A stretch of 64,000 nt of DNA from Panax quinquefolius (GCA_020205615.1 CM035164.1:122074307-122138306); one strand, 5' to 3'. Shown: positions 33,878 through 47,711, counted from the first letter of the stretch. A program made the numbers and translations. The notes: generated from the letters alone by a model not told the origin.

Positions 33878-35120
33878 GAAATTTCGCCCTCGAATCGACG
33901 ACGACGCACTGGTGTTTTTCAAAAGGTGAGGATACCTCGCTTTCATTTCCGCTTCCAATTCCCGTGTCATTTCCTCTATAAATTTGATTCCTCCACAAAA
34001 CTTTAACTTGTGGTATAACCTTTCATACAGAGACATGCTCCTTCCTATCCAAAATCTTGACAGTACCTCCTCATACGCTAAGTCTTCTACTATCTCGTCC
34101 TGCTTCTAACTCTATAACGTGGTTCGGTCTTTCACATATTTACGGCACGAGCATGAAACACATTATGAACACGAGACATACTTTGAGGTAACGCAAGTCT
34201 ATAGGCTACATTTCCTACTCTACCAAGAATTTTGAAATGGACCAATAAATCGTGGATCGAGCTTTCCTCTCTTCCCAAATCTTGAACTCCTTCCATGGAG
34301 CAACTCGCAACAATACATGATCCCCACACATTAAATTCCACGCCCTTTCGATGAAGATCCGCATAACTCTTTTGTCGATCTTGTGCCGCTTTGTATACGC
34401 TGTCAATCATTCGATCTTTTCAGTAGTCATATCGCATTAACTCCTCTAGTCCCAACAATGTTGCTTCACCCACCTCATCCCAACATATCGAGAACGACAT
34501 TTTCGGCCATATAATGCTTCAAATGGAACCATGCCTATATTTGTTTAATAACTATTGTTGTATGAGAATTCCACCAATGGCAAGTACTTATCCCAACTTC
34601 CTTTGAAATCTAGGACACGTAGTTTTAATATATCTTCAAGAGTTCGAGTAGTCCTTCGATCGCCCATCCGCTTGAGGATGGTATGCCAAACTAATCAGAA
34701 ATTGCGCTCCATAGCTTTTCTACAAAACTAACCCCAAAATCATGAAGTGAATCTTGGGTCACGATCTAAAACTATGGATACAGCATGCCATGCAACCTCA
34801 CAATCTCATTTACGCATATACTAGAAAGACGCTCAAGGAATAAGTCTCCGATTTGCAAAGAAATGAGCAGATTTGGTTAATCTATCAACAATAACCCAAA
34901 TAAAGATTGATGCCTTGAGAAACCGTAGGAAGACCCGTAAATCGAAATCCATGGTAATGTGTTCCCACTTCCATTCCTAATCTCAAGTGGTTGCAAACGA
35001 ATTCTTAGGTACTAGATGCTCCGCTTTTACACGCTGACAAGTTAAACACATCGAGATAAACTTTGCAATCTCTCTCTCATATTGTTCCACCAAAATGTAT
35101 GTCAAGATCACGATACATTT
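33878..35120 (-). pseudogene. Gypsy internal 2: integrase with chromodomain, broken
   Basis: The best-preserved part is the integrase C-terminal domain at 34132-34410: AAQDRQKSYADLHRKGVEFN, then SSIHDLLVHFKILGRVGN and LALPQSMSRVHNVFH. The chromodomain tail at 33842-34036 includes EEMTRELEAEMKARYPHL. The zinc-binding region at 34983-35110 reads FISMCLTCQRVKAEHLVPK. Frames change several times, so it is inactive as read. Confidence 0.85.
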
Positions 35121-35890
35121 TAGTACTTCCAGATGGATTGCAAATGGTGTATCAGGTGCCTCCATCATAATCTTGTACTTCAAATCGTAGTCGTTAGAAC
35201 ACAAAGTCTAGAGTGGACTCAAGTATTCCTTCTTCATCAATTCTCGCCCTAATAGCTCCTTCAGATTTCTTCTTCATACGATACAACTCCTGCCTGGCCT
35301 GGGCTCGAGCAGCTTTTAAACTTTATCGATTAAAGTCGATTATACTCAGATATCATCACGCTGGTACCTAGAGTTTTCATCTCCATCTCTATTATTTGTA
35401 AATTATACGAAAATTAGTCTTTGACAATATCGACTCAGATTTGTATACGATCTTCTACTCAACACGCCGCCTACCACGCTCGCTTTTCAGATGGCACGGT
35501 CGTAATACGTAATTAAATGAGTCTCCTCTCGAGTTCTTCAAGCTCTTCCCACATTCCTCGCTCCATTCGAATTTTGTATCTCTACGAGTCACCATAAATG
35601 GAATAGCGATTCGAGAATATCCTTCAACGAATCTCCGATAATAACCAACTAAGCTTCTGTAAAGCTACGATTTCGACATCGACTTAGGTTGCTTCTCAAT
35701 CGCGACTCATATCCCAATCTTGATAAAGACGTCACAATGACACCTATCGCTTTACTATCGCATCTAATACGACGCCCCTACAGAGAGTCTCGCTTAGTGA
35801 ATTCCACAAAGGAAGTCACAAGATAAAGGCTCAGTACCAAATTTATAGTTGAATTTTTAACTCCTCAAGTTCAATAGAGCCATTCGATAT
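35121..35890 (-). pseudogene. Gypsy internal 2: RNase H and RT remnant
   Basis: Same arrangement as internal 1. RNase H text runs to about 35600, then a short RT-RNase H connection, then the roughly 180-bp unrecognised segment (about 35690-35865) in place of the RT core. Homology resumes at CAAGTTCAATAGAGCC (about 35866). Confidence 0.8.
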
Positions 35891-37645
35891 GAGATTTTAG
35901 AAATGAGTTTTGTACCGTTCAAAGTCGATACAAAATTTAATATCGCTTTTGGAGTAAGCCAAGAAATTCTTCAGAAAATACGCCAGAAAATCAATAACAA
36001 CAAGAATATTATTCAAATCGACGTGTCTTTATTCAAATCCATAACACGGACTAAGAAAACTCGACATCCGTAATAAACGAATGACTTCATGGCTTGATAT
36101 GAAAATGTTTGACTACAATGGTTTGATTGCTTGAATTCAATAATGTGTTGCTTAGAATATGAAAACTAACAACCTTACAAAAGCAATCAATTTTGGCACG
36201 ATGAGTAGTTAACCTTAAAATCACATCAAAAGCAAATATCTCTATAGAAATAAGGTTAATGTAATGTGATAAAGCCAACTCAATCAAGCAAGATTTTTAA
36301 ACAACTGATGTAATGAAAGTTTCTCCTAATCTGAGTCTCCATAAATAAAGTCAAAGTCTAATTTCTCCGTAGTCAAGTTCAAACGCTGAGCGCAAAGCAA
36401 GAGAGAGATAAAAGAATGGGTAGAACCCATATTCTAGTAAGGTATAAACTTCGCAAGAATTTATAATTAACTAACCTGCTAACTTCGTCGTTTCTCGATT
36501 TTGACCGGCCACAACAAACGCCTTCCAAGAATCGCTGACTTTGACTTTTCTCGACATCCTTTTTGAGTCACCATTCCCACTGGATCTAGGTTTCGCCATC
36601 GCATAATCTCGAGCGATATGTCCTTCTTTCCACAATTATAGCATACCTTAAACTGCTAGGGCGCTTGAATGATATGTCCTCTTTTCCGCATTTGTAACAT
36701 ACGACCGGTGGGTCGCTTCTCCTCCTTAAAACTAGTTGCCATCAAGCGCCGACGCCTTCACATGGTCGTTGTTGAATCTCCTCTTTAAAAATCTCCTCCC
36801 GACTCGCTTCTTCTATTTTCATGGCCACGATTACCACCAGAGTGGTTACCGCCGCTTTGTCCGTATTCTTCTTTCTCCGCCGGTTATCGCTATTCGATGA
36901 CCGCTATCTTCTAGATGATCCTCGTTATGGTCCCTCTGCTGAACGTATCGTTATCTCGCCTAACAACCGAGCCCCGCTGACAACATCCGAATAGAGAGAA
37001 AATTTATGAGAAATGAGATATCGACGATGCCGGTTTCAAACCTCTCGAAACATCCGCCATATATGCTCTCATTCTCCACCAAATGAGGTGCAACTCGATA
37101 ACTCCGCTAACTTCGCCAGCATCGGGACACCGCCATGTTATTCTCGCCTAGTCTAATAAACTCCACTTCCTTCATACGACGTAATACTTTCGTGGAAGTA
37201 CTTGTCATCGAACTGCTTCAAAACGCTCTCCCACGATATGCCGAAGGTGCAATTGATGGGTACGCTTCACGCATTCCCACCAAGAATCGCCGCCACCACT
37301 AACATAAAGGTAGCGAATGGAACCTTCGTTCTCCGCATCCCAAGACATCGAATATCTTGTAATTTGTTTCGACCCATGTTTCCGCCATGATCGGATCCGC
37401 TTTCCTTAAATTCGTGGTCCCAACTTTTCAACTGCTTTCGGTCGTGACCACCCGTGAATCGCTATCATTTCCTCCTCAGATTTTGAACACGAAGTCTCCT
37501 CGTCTCGATTTTTTGCATGAACCGCAAAAAAACTTCTAAACATCCCCTCGCTCATCATCTCGCTCAAAGGTGTGTTTTCACAGAGGAACATTGCCACTGC
37601 AGACGCTCTCCTCGCTGGTAAAGACAGCATCTCCACTGGCCTCAT
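35891..37645 (-). pseudogene. Gypsy internal 2: protease and gag
   Basis: The protease active-site text at 36405-36460 is frameshifted exactly at the catalytic triplet (GAATATGGG instead of a GAT-NNN-GGT run). Downstream AQRLNLTTEK-type and FAFDVILRLTTHRAKIDCF (36087-36287) are clear. Zinc-knuckle DNA lies at 36590-36720, damaged at the cysteine codons. The capsid region at 36900-37400 is readable in pieces (FNDKYFHE-, FPFATFML-like). The N-terminal frame at 37645-37406 starts MRPVEMLSLPARRAS. Gag would form the particle; this copy cannot. Confidence 0.75.
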
Positions 37646-37862
37646 TTACTCCACTCATTAATATTCTCAATCGACATTCTCAAATACCGCCATAAAACAA
37701 GGGTTAATTAAGGAAATCAATATATCACATAATATCCCTATATACGACCAACTAACAAATAAGCTTAGTAGACACACTAGCAAAGGATTTACTCGCCTCC
37801 CTCCCTCCTAGTTCTATTCCCCGATCTCCGCCAGAGATCATATCCCTAAGCTCGATATTAAC
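37646..37862 (-). other. Internal 2 leader and primer-binding site
   Basis: Non-coding stretch between gag and LTR 3. The bases nearest the LTR read GGTTAATATCGAGCTTAGGG on the minus strand, a worn primer-binding site. Confidence 0.6.
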
Positions 37863-40638
37863 CGCGACGCCCCCAAAATAGTATACACAACACCCCCATT
37901 CTCGAGTCGCCAAATACATGGTACAAGAAGCAAACTACAACTTCAATAATACAAATGTCGTGTGAAATACTTAAATATATATCGTGAGTTTAAATATAAT
38001 ATTATCTTCTGTACAATATCCATACTCAAATAAATCCCCATCATATTTATCGATACATTATTTTACAAAAATGGTGAGGACTACTAAACAACTCTCTAGA
38101 ACCTTCATTCCATACCCCGACTAAGACTCGCTACATTCTCGCCTCCCGAGAAGAAAAAAATGGAACAACAAGGAAAAGGGTGAGCTCAACTAGCCCAAGA
38201 AGAATATTACGACTAAGATAATATACAACAAATTATCGTTAGTCTCCAACAGGAAAAATCTGATAATAATACAATAGACAACAAGTTTCAGATCAATATT
38301 CGCAATGAAATAATAATTCATGTAAGAGTTACGTAGAGAATGAAATCTACTATAATCTATGAATTTAATAAATTCCATCAATATTTTATCCTCAGAACAT
38401 CAATCAATATTCATCTCAAATCAAATATTCATCTTTGCACTACACAAAGCCAAAGATATTCATCAATCCATTATTCATCTCAACACTGCTCATCTTTGCA
38501 CTAAAGGCCAAAGATATTCATCACCATTATGTTCATTTAAACACCGCTCATCTTTGCACTAAAGTGCAAAGATATTCATCACCACCATTCATGTTCATTT
38601 AAACACCCAAAGATATCTTCGCACTACAGTGCCAAAGATATTCTTCAGAATCATTCATCTTTGCACTACATTCATCTTCAGCCAAAGATATTCAATAATA
38701 TCATCATTTAAGACCGAGGATGATGAAAATATTTTTAAAGAACGAATCCAAAGGAAACAAAATGACAAGGATTAAGGATTAAGGATTCAGATTTTGTTTT
38801 ATCCATGTCCAACAATACCTCAAAAATAATCATAGTGGTAAAAAATTCAAGAATGATCAAAACACGGATACAATCAAAGCTAGTATCCGTAAATAGATAT
38901 TTTGACTTAAAAGAAGAAATTTTATTTTTCGATGAATAAAGGCCAGATACGTGAATAAAGGTCAGATACGTGAATAAGGCCGATACGTGAATAAGAATCT
39001 CGACACCAAAAGATAGAAATTCCACAAAAAACATTTTCACGCTTCATTTAATAAGACTCGTGAATAAGAATCGTGAATAAGAAACTCATGAATAAGAACT
39101 CGTGAATAAGAACTCATGAATAGTAACCCCGATACGAAAAAGTTCCAAATTTGATAAAAACTTCAGATCAATATTTCAAAGATAATGATATCAAGAAATA
39201 ATATCATTACGAAAAAAAAAATAATATCCCCCTTACTCAAAGAATCAAGATTTCTAAGGAAAGGCTCAAGTGATGTCGAATGAAACTTGTAATCAATAAA
39301 AAGAACTCTCAAAGTATCTAAATACTCACAAAATACGCCAATAATATAGAGAGAGAAAGAGAAAACTTTGTTTCGTGTGATTTTCAATTCTAACTTAAAT
39401 TTCTATTTATAGAAAATGTTAGCCCACCAAGGCAGATTTCTGCCACCGATGGCTTTACTCGCTACTATTGCCACCCACCACATTTGAAATAAAATTCAGC
39501 ACATTTTTTCACCAACCACAAGTGGGGCCCACTCAATTCTAGAATTTTCCACCAAAATCAATTATAACCCTAATTTCCTAATCAACACCTCTTAAAATTC
39601 ATAACAAATCATTCGCTCATTTTTAATCTGCTCAAAATTTGTGGACATATACTCAACTTATATATGTATAACATATCCAAAAATTACAACGATCCAACTA
39701 TTTGATTAAATATTATAACTCACACAATATAGCTCAATAACACCGATTTGATCTTTTAATACCTCCAATCCGACAAAATACAAATAAAACATCTCAAAGA
39801 TTAATTCCTTCATTAATAACCACATAAATAAATCCATCATTTATATTCATATAAAATAAATATTTCTTTATCATATGAATCAATAATTAATTATTCACAA
39901 ATAATATTACGTAATCACATTTATGACAACCAGTGCCGCTCCTGTGAAAGAGGGGCTTTCCAATAAGGATCTCTCCTCATCGGGCGCCGCAATTAGTGAC
40001 CAAACCTCTCCTTAGATGTAACTTTCTAGACATCGCCAATAATGTTATCTAATAATATTATTCAAATAATATGAATTATCGATCCGATAATGGGAAATAT
40101 CAGCAAAAGGACAATTATCAAACAAATAATAATATAAAATATCAACGCAAAGAATTATCAATCAATAAAATAAAATATCGAATAAGAATTACCGTGAAAA
40201 TTATCGAGTAAAGGCCTTCTTACGTAAGTAATGATCAATAATTCAACAATACTGCAGGTAATACCGCAAAGCCATCGCGGCAACCACGCCAGACATCAGA
40301 TTTTAACCACCGGTATTCCAACAAACCTTAATTCAGAATAACTACGCCAAGTTATTTTTAACCAACTTATATTTGTCGCTTTCCTCATCCAATCGCTTCA
40401 CATGGGGCTCCACACATCGGTCGCTACTGCAGCATTTAATATTCCCCGACAAAGATTTAATATTCCAATATTCCACCAAACGAATATTCCCCACAAAATG
40501 AATATTTTATAACCACTGCTTATTTTGAAATATTTATGATTTAACCCTTAACTATCCACATTAATCAAATCAACCCTTACTATTTCAAAATAATAAATAA
40601 AGGAAATTCCTTTTATTTAAAAAATTTCTGGTCTTACA
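37863..40638 (-). mobile_element. Array LTR 3
   Basis: CGCGACGCCCCC at 37863 to GGTCTTACA at 40638, 2776 bp. Its TATA box is at 39404-39411 (minus). The hairpin minisatellite (38425-38700) is slightly expanded compared with LTR 1. Confidence 0.9.
39404..39411 (-). promoter_or_regulatory. TATA box, array LTR 3
   Basis: TATAAATA on the minus strand; the following bases read GAAATTTAAG rather than GAGGCTAAG. Confidence 0.6.
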
Positions 40639-40652
40639 ACCTCCCTCCTTAT
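40639..40652 (-). other. Polypurine tract, internal 3
   Basis: ATAAGGAGGGAGGT on the minus strand next to the LTR. Confidence 0.88.
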
Positions 40653-41890
40653 GAAATTTCGCCCTCGAAATCGACGACGCACTGGTGTTTTTCAAAAAGG
40701 TGAGGATACCTCGCTTTCATTTCCGCTTCCAATTCCCGTGTCATTTCTCTATAAAGATGATTCCTCCACAAAACTTTAACTTGTGGTATATACCTTTCAC
40801 AGCTAGGATATGCTCCTTCCTATCCAAAATCTTGACAGTACCTCCTCATACGCTAAGTCTTCTACTATCTCGTCCTGCTTCTAACTCTATAACGTGGTTC
40901 GGTCTTTCACATATTTACGGGTACGAGATATGTGAAACACATTATGAACACGAGACATACTTTGAGGTAACGCAAGTCTATAGGCTACATTTCCTACTCC
41001 TGGCCAAGAATTTGAAATGGACCAATAAATCGTGGATCGAGCTTTCCTCTCCCAAATCTTGTAACTCCTTCCACGGAGCAACTCGCAACAATACACGATC
41101 CCCTACATTAAATTCCACGCCCTTTCGATGAAGATCCGCATAACTCTTTTGTCGATCTTGTGCCGCTTTGTATATCTGTCTGTCAATCATTTGATCTTTT
41201 CTAGAGTCATATCGTATTAACTCCTCTAGTCCCCCAACAATGTTGCTTTCACCCACCTCATCCCAACATATCGAGAACGACATTTTCGTCCATATAATGC
41301 TTCAATGGAACCATGCCTATATTTGTTTAATAACTATTGTTGTATGAGAATTCCACCAATGGCAAGTACTTATCCCAACTTCCTTTGAAATCTAGGACAC
41401 AGTAGTTTTAATATATCTTCAAGAGTTCGAGTAGTCCTTTCTCGATTGCCCATCCGCTTCGAGGATGGTATGCCAAACTCATCGCAAAATGCGCTCATAG
41501 CTTTCTAAAACTAACCCAAAATCATGAAGTGAATCTTGGGTCACGATCTAAAACTATGGATACCGCATGCCATGCAATCTCACAATCTCATTTACGCATA
41601 TACTAGAAAGACGCTCAAGGAATAAGTCTCTCAGATTCAAAAGAAATGAGCAGACTTTGGTTAATCTATCAACAATAACCCAAATAAAGATTGATGCCTT
41701 GAGAAACCGTAGAAGACCCGTAATCTAAATCCATGGTAATGTGTTCCCACTTCCATTCCTAATCTCAAGTGGTTGCAACGACCCTTAGGTACTAGATGCT
41801 CCGCTTTTACACGCTGACAAGTTAAACACATCGAGATAAACTTTGCAATCTCTCTCTCATATTGTTCCACCAAAATGTATGTCAAGATCA
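40653..41890 (-). pseudogene. Gypsy internal 3: integrase with chromodomain, broken
   Basis: The C-terminal domain at 41283-40978 is open for 101 residues and includes ICWDEVGE, AAQDRQKSYADLHRKGVEFN and GDRVLLRVAPWKELQDLG. The zinc-binding region and the start of the core are at 41984-41661, with FISMCLTCQRVKAEHLVPKG. It is the best integrase of the three copies but is still split by frameshifts. Confidence 0.85.
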
Positions 41891-42670
41891 CGATACATTT
41901 TAGTACTTCCGTGATGGATTGCAAATGGTGTATCAGTGCCTCCATCATAATCTTGTACTTCAAATCGTAGTCGTTAGAACACAAAGTCTAGAGTGGACTC
42001 AAGTATTCCTTCTTCATCAATTCTCGCCCTAATAGCCTCCTTCTTGATTTCTTCTTCATACGATCACCTCCGGCCTGGGCTCGAGCAGCTTTAAACTTTA
42101 TCGATTAAAGTCGATTATACTCAGATATCATCACGCGGGTACCTAGAGTTTTCATCTCCATCTCTATTATTTGTAAATTATACGAAATTAGTCTTTGACA
42201 ATATCGCATCTGATTTCAGATACGATCTTCTACTCAACACGCCGCCTACCACGCTCGCTTTTCCAGATGGCACGGTCGTAATACGTGTCAAATGAGTCTC
42301 CTCTCGAGTCTCTTCAAGCTCTTCCCACATTCCTCGCTCCATTCGAATTTTGTATCTCTACGAGTCACCAAGTTAATGGAATAGCGATTCGAGAATATCC
42401 TTCAACGAATCTCCGATAATAACCAACTAAGCCTAGAAAGCTACGATTTCGACATCGACTTAGGTTGCTTCTCAACTCGCGACTCATATCCCAATCTTGA
42501 TAAAGACGTCACAATGACACCTATCGCTTTACTATCGCATCTAATACGACGCCCCCTACAGAGAGTCTCGCTTAGTGAATTCCACAAAGGAAGTCACAAG
42601 ATAAAGGCTCAGTACCAAATTTATAGTTGAATTTTTAACTCCTCAAGTTCAATAGAGCCATTCGATATGA
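41891..42670 (-). pseudogene. Gypsy internal 3: RNase H and RT remnant
   Basis: Same structure and breakpoints as internals 1 and 2. The RT core is replaced by the unrecognised segment at about 42465-42640. Confidence 0.8.
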
Positions 42671-44400
42671 GATTTTAGAAATGAGTTTTGTACCGGTTCA
42701 AAGTCGATACAAAATTTAATATCGCTTTGGGAGTAAACCAAGAAATTCTTCAGAAATACGCCAGAAAAAATCAATAACAACAAGAATATTATTCAAATCG
42801 ACGTGTCTTTATTCAAATCCATAACACGGACTAAGAAAACTTGACATCCGTAATAAACGAATGACTTCATGGCTTGATATGAAAATGTTTGACTACAATG
42901 GTTTGATTGCTTGAATTCAATAACAAAGTTGCTTAGAATATGAAAACTAACAACCTTACAAAAAAGCAATCAATTTTACATGATGAGTAGTTAACCTTAA
43001 AATCACATCAAAAGCAAATATCTCTATAGTAAATAAGGTTAATGTAAATGTGATAGTGCCAACTCAATCAAGCAAGATTTTTAAACAACTGATGTAATGA
43101 AAGTTTCTCCTAACGGAGTCTCCATAAATAAGTCAAAGTCTAATTTCTCCGTAGTCAAGTTCAAACGCTGAGCGCAAGCAAGAGAGATAAAAGAATGGGT
43201 AGAACCCATATCTAGTAAGGTATAAACTTCGCAAGAATTTATAATTAACTAACCTGCATAACTTCGTCGTTCTTCGATCGATTTTGACCACCACGACAAA
43301 CGCCTTCCAAGAATCGCTGACTTTGACTTTTCTCGACATCCTTTCGAGTCACCATTCCTCACTGGAACTAGGTTTCGCATCGCATAATCTCGAGCGCGAT
43401 ATGTCCTTCTTTTCCACAATTATAAAGATACCTTAAACTGCTAGGCGCGCTTTGATGATATGTCCTCTTTTCCGTGATTTGTAACATACGACCGGTGGTC
43501 GCTTCTCCTCCCTTAAAACTAGTTGCTATCGGCGCCGACGCCTTCACATGGTCGTTGTTGAATCTCCTTTTTAAAATCTCCTCCCGACTCGCTTCTTCTT
43601 TTTCATGGCCACGATTACCACCGAGTGGTTACCGCTTTGTCCGTATTCTTCTTTCTCCGCCGGTTATCGTTATTCGATGACTGCTATCTTCTAGATGATC
43701 CTCGTTATGGTCCCTCATTGAACGTATCAAGTATCTCGCCTAACAACCGAGCCCCGCTGACAACATCCGAATAGAGAGAAAATTTACGAGAAATGAGATA
43801 CCGACGATACGCCGTTTCAAACCTCTCGTAAACATCCGCCATATAATCTCATTCTCCACCAAATGAGGTGCAAACTCGATAACTCCGCTAACTTCGCCAG
43901 ATCGACACACGCCATGTTATTCTCGCTTCTAGTCTAATAAACTCCACTTCCTTCATACGACGAATACTTTCGTGAAGTACTTGTCATTGAACTGCTTCAA
44001 AACGCTCTCCCACGATACGCCGAAAAGTACCGATGGGTACGCTTCACGTATTCCCACCAAGAATCGCCTTCGCCACTTTTAACATAAAGGTAGCGAATGG
44101 AACTTTCGTTCTCCGCATCCCAAGACATCGAATATCTTGGTAATTTGTTTGACCCATGTTTCCGCCACTTTATCGGATCCGCTTTCCCTAAATTCGTGGT
44201 CCCAACTTCTTTGAACTGTCAATCGTGACCACCCGTGAATTGCTATCATTTCCTCCTCAGATTTTGAACACGAGTCTCCTCGTCTCGATTTTGCATGAAC
44301 CGCAAAAACTTCTAAACATCCCCTCGCTCATCATCTCGCTCAAAGGGTGTTGTTCACAGAGGAACATTGCCACTGCTGCACGCTCTCCTCGCTGGTGTAA
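42671..44400 (-). pseudogene. Gypsy internal 3: protease and gag
   Basis: The protease site at about 43190-43235 reads VYTLLDMGSTHSF, with D-M-G instead of D-T/S-G. ACG to ATG is a plausible deamination of methylated C. The frame continues into CAQRLNL-type text. Knuckle DNA lies at 43370-43500, with the first knuckle missing its leading cysteine as read (YLYNCGKEGH). Capsid pieces lie at 43800-44150, and the N-terminal region extends to about 44400. Non-functional. Confidence 0.75.
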
Positions 44401-44639
44401 GACAGTATCATCTCCACTGGCCCTCATTTACTCCACTATTAATATTCTCAATGACATTCTCAAATACCGCCATAAAACAAGGGTTAATTAAGGAAATCAA
44501 TATATCACATAATATCCCTATATATCGACTAACTAACAAATAAGCTTAGTAGACACACTAAATAAGGATTTACTCGCCTCCCTCCTAGTTCTATTCCCCG
44601 ATCTCCGCCAGAGATCATATCCCTAAGCTCGATATTAAC
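44401..44639 (-). other. Internal 3 leader and primer-binding site
   Basis: As in internal 2, the minus strand next to LTR 4 reads GGTTAATATCGAGCTTAGGG. Confidence 0.6.
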
Positions 44640-47377
44640 CGCGACGCCCCCAAAATAGTATACACAACACCCATTCTCGAGTCGCCAAATACATGGTACA
44701 AGAAGCAAACTACAACTTCAATAATACAAATGTCGTGTGAAATACTTACAATATATATATATCGTGAGTTTAAATATAATATTATCTTCTGATAATATCC
44801 ATACTCAAATAAATCCCCATCATATTTATCGATACATTATTTTACAAAAATGGTGAGGACTACTAAACAACTCTCTCTAAACCTTCATTCCATACCCCGA
44901 CTAAGACTCGCTACATTCTCGCCTCCCCGAGAAGAAAAAAATGGAACAACAAGGAAAAGGGTGAGCTCAACTAGCCCAAGAAGAAGATATTACGACTAAG
45001 ATAATATACAACAAATTATCGTTAGTCTCCAACAGGAAAAATCTGATAGAATACAATAGACAACAAGTTTCAGATCAATATTCGCAATGAAATAATAATT
45101 CATGTAAGAGTTACGTAGAGAATGAAATCTACTATAATCTATGAATTTAATAAAATTCATCATCAATATTTTATCCTCAGAACATCAATCAATATTCATC
45201 TCAAATCAAATATTCATCTTTGCACTACAGCCAAAGATATTCATCAATCCATTATGTTCATCTCAACACTGCTCATCTTTGCACTAAAGGCCAAAGATAT
45301 TCATCACCTATTATGTTCATTTAAACACCGCTCATCTTTGCACTACAGTGCCAAAGATATTCTTCAGATCTATCATTCATCATTTGCACTTTGCACTACC
45401 AAGCCAAAGATATTCTTCAGAATCATTCATCTTTGCACTACACAGCCAAAGATATTCAATAATATCATCATTTAAGACCGAGGATGATGAAAAATATTTT
45501 TAAAGAACGAATCCAAAGGAAACAAAATGACAAGGATTAAGGATTAAGGATTCGTATTTTGTTTTATCCATGTCCAACAATACCTCAAAAATAATCATAG
45601 TGGTGTAAAATTCAAGAATGATCAAAACATGGATACAATCAAAGCTAGTATCCGTAATAGATATTTTGGACTTAAAAGAAGAAATTTTATTTTTCGATGA
45701 ATAAAGGCCGATATACGTGAATAAAGGTCAGATACGTGAATAAAGGCCGATAATACGTGAATAAGAATCTACACACCAAAAGATAGAAATTCCACAAAAA
45801 AAACATTTTCACGCTTTCACGAATAAGACTTCGAAATAAGAATCTCGTGAATAAGAACTCATGAATAAGAACTCGTGAATAAGAACTCATGAATAGTAAC
45901 CCCGATATGAAAAAGTTCCAAATTTGATAAAAACTTCAGATCAATATTTCAAAGATAATGATATCAAGAAATAATATCATTACGAAAAAAAAAATATCCC
46001 TTACCTCAAAGAATCAAGATTTCTAAGGAAAGGCTCAAGTGATGTCCGAATGAAACTTGTACCGAATAAAGAACTCTCAAAGTATCTAAATACTCACAAA
46101 ATACGCCAATAATATAGAGAGAGAGAGAGAGAAAACTTTGTTTCGTGTGATTTTCAATTCTAACTTAAATTTATTTATAGAAAATGTTAGCCCGCCAAGG
46201 CATTTTGACCAAGCACCGATGGCTTTACTCGCTACTATTGCCACCCACCACATTTGAAATAAAATTCAGCACATTTTTTCACCAACCACAAGTGGGGCCC
46301 ACTCAATTCTAGAATTTTCCACCAAAATCAATTATAACCCTAATTTCCTAATCACCACCTCTTAAAATTCATAACAAATCATTCGCTCATTTTTAATCTG
46401 CTCAAAATTTGTGGACATATACTCAACTTATATATGTATAACATATCCAAAAATTACAACGATCCAACTATTTGATTAAATATTATAACTCACACAATAA
46501 AGCTCAATAACACCGATTTGATCTTTTAATACCTCCAATCCGATAAAATACAAATAAAACATCTCAAAGATTAATTCCTTCATTAATAACCACATAAATA
46601 AATCCATCATTTATATTCATATAAAATAAATATTTCCTTATCATATGAATCAATAATTAATTATTCACAAATAATATTACGTAATCACATTTATGACAAC
46701 CAGTGCCGCTCCTCAGAAAGAGGGGCTTTCCAATAAGGATCTCTCCTCATCAAGCGCAATTAATTAGGTGACCAAACCTCTCCTTAGATGTAACTTTCTA
46801 GACATTGCCAATAATGTTATCTAATAATATTATTCAAATAATATGAATTATCGATCCGATAATGGGAAATATCAGCAAAGACAATTATCAAACAACAATA
46901 ATATAAAATATCAACGCAAAGAATTATCAATCAATAAAATAAAATATCGAATAAGAATTACCGTGAAAATTATCGAGTAAAGCCTTCTTACGTAAGGATC
47001 AATAATTCAACAATACAGCAATACCGCAAAGCATCGCAAGCACCACGCCAGACATCAGATTTTAACCCACCGGTATTCCAATGCCTTAATTCAGAATAAC
47101 TACGCCGTTATTTTTAACCAACTTATATTTGTCGCTTTCTCATCCAATCGCTTCACATATGGGGCCTACACACGGTCATACTGGGTCATATTTAATATTC
47201 CCCGACAAATTTAATATTCCACGACCAAACCAAACGAATATTCCCCGACAAAAATGAATATTTTATAACCACTTGCTTATTTTGAAATATTTATGATTTA
47301 ACCCTTAACTATCCACATTAATCAAATCAACCCTTACTATTTCAAAATAATAAATAAAGGAAATTCCTTTTATAAAA
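44640..47377 (-). mobile_element. Array LTR 4 (outer 5' LTR), terminus lost
   Basis: CGCGACGCCCCC at 44640. The right end stops at AATTCCTTTTAT and A-runs; the expected TTTCGGGTCTTACA is missing, and copia leader sequence follows. TATA box at 46172-46179 (minus), minisatellites at 45215-45465 and 45700-45900. Confidence 0.88.
46172..46179 (-). promoter_or_regulatory. TATA box, array LTR 4
   Basis: TATAAATA on the minus strand. Confidence 0.6.
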
Positions 47378-47711
47378 AAAAAATGTAAATTCTATCTCCT
47401 CCTATGTATTTCCCTCGATCACGATCAAGGTTTCTATTTATTTTAAATAGTTTTGTAATAGGAATAGTTAGAATTAATTTTGAAGAATTGGAGATCAAGG
47501 AGCAAGGAGCTTGAAGACCCATTTGTAATGGAGCCCGGTTTAAATGTAATAGTTATATTTAAATATTATTTCTTGCACCCCTAGGGTTTGACCTTTTGGT
47601 TCACTTGGTGGCTCTAGTGAACCAAACTAGAATAAAAGTCCATAATCAATTCGGGTAGAATATAGTATTCTATATGTGCATGCTTATACTATATATATTA
47701 TATATTATGCA

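Larger units (their letters stand above)
25102..47377 (-). mobile_element. Tandem gypsy array: four LTRs sharing three internal regions
   Basis: The order on the plus strand is LTR-internal-LTR-internal-LTR-internal-LTR, all minus orientation, each internal sharing an LTR with the next. LTR starts are near 25102, 31128, 37863 and 44640. The period is about 6.03, 6.74 and 6.78 kb. Every left LTR-internal junction is TCTTACA followed by the polypurine tract. The rightmost LTR lacks about its first 18 bases and no target duplication is seen. This is the product expected from unequal exchange between LTRs, rather than three independent insertions. Confidence 0.92.
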
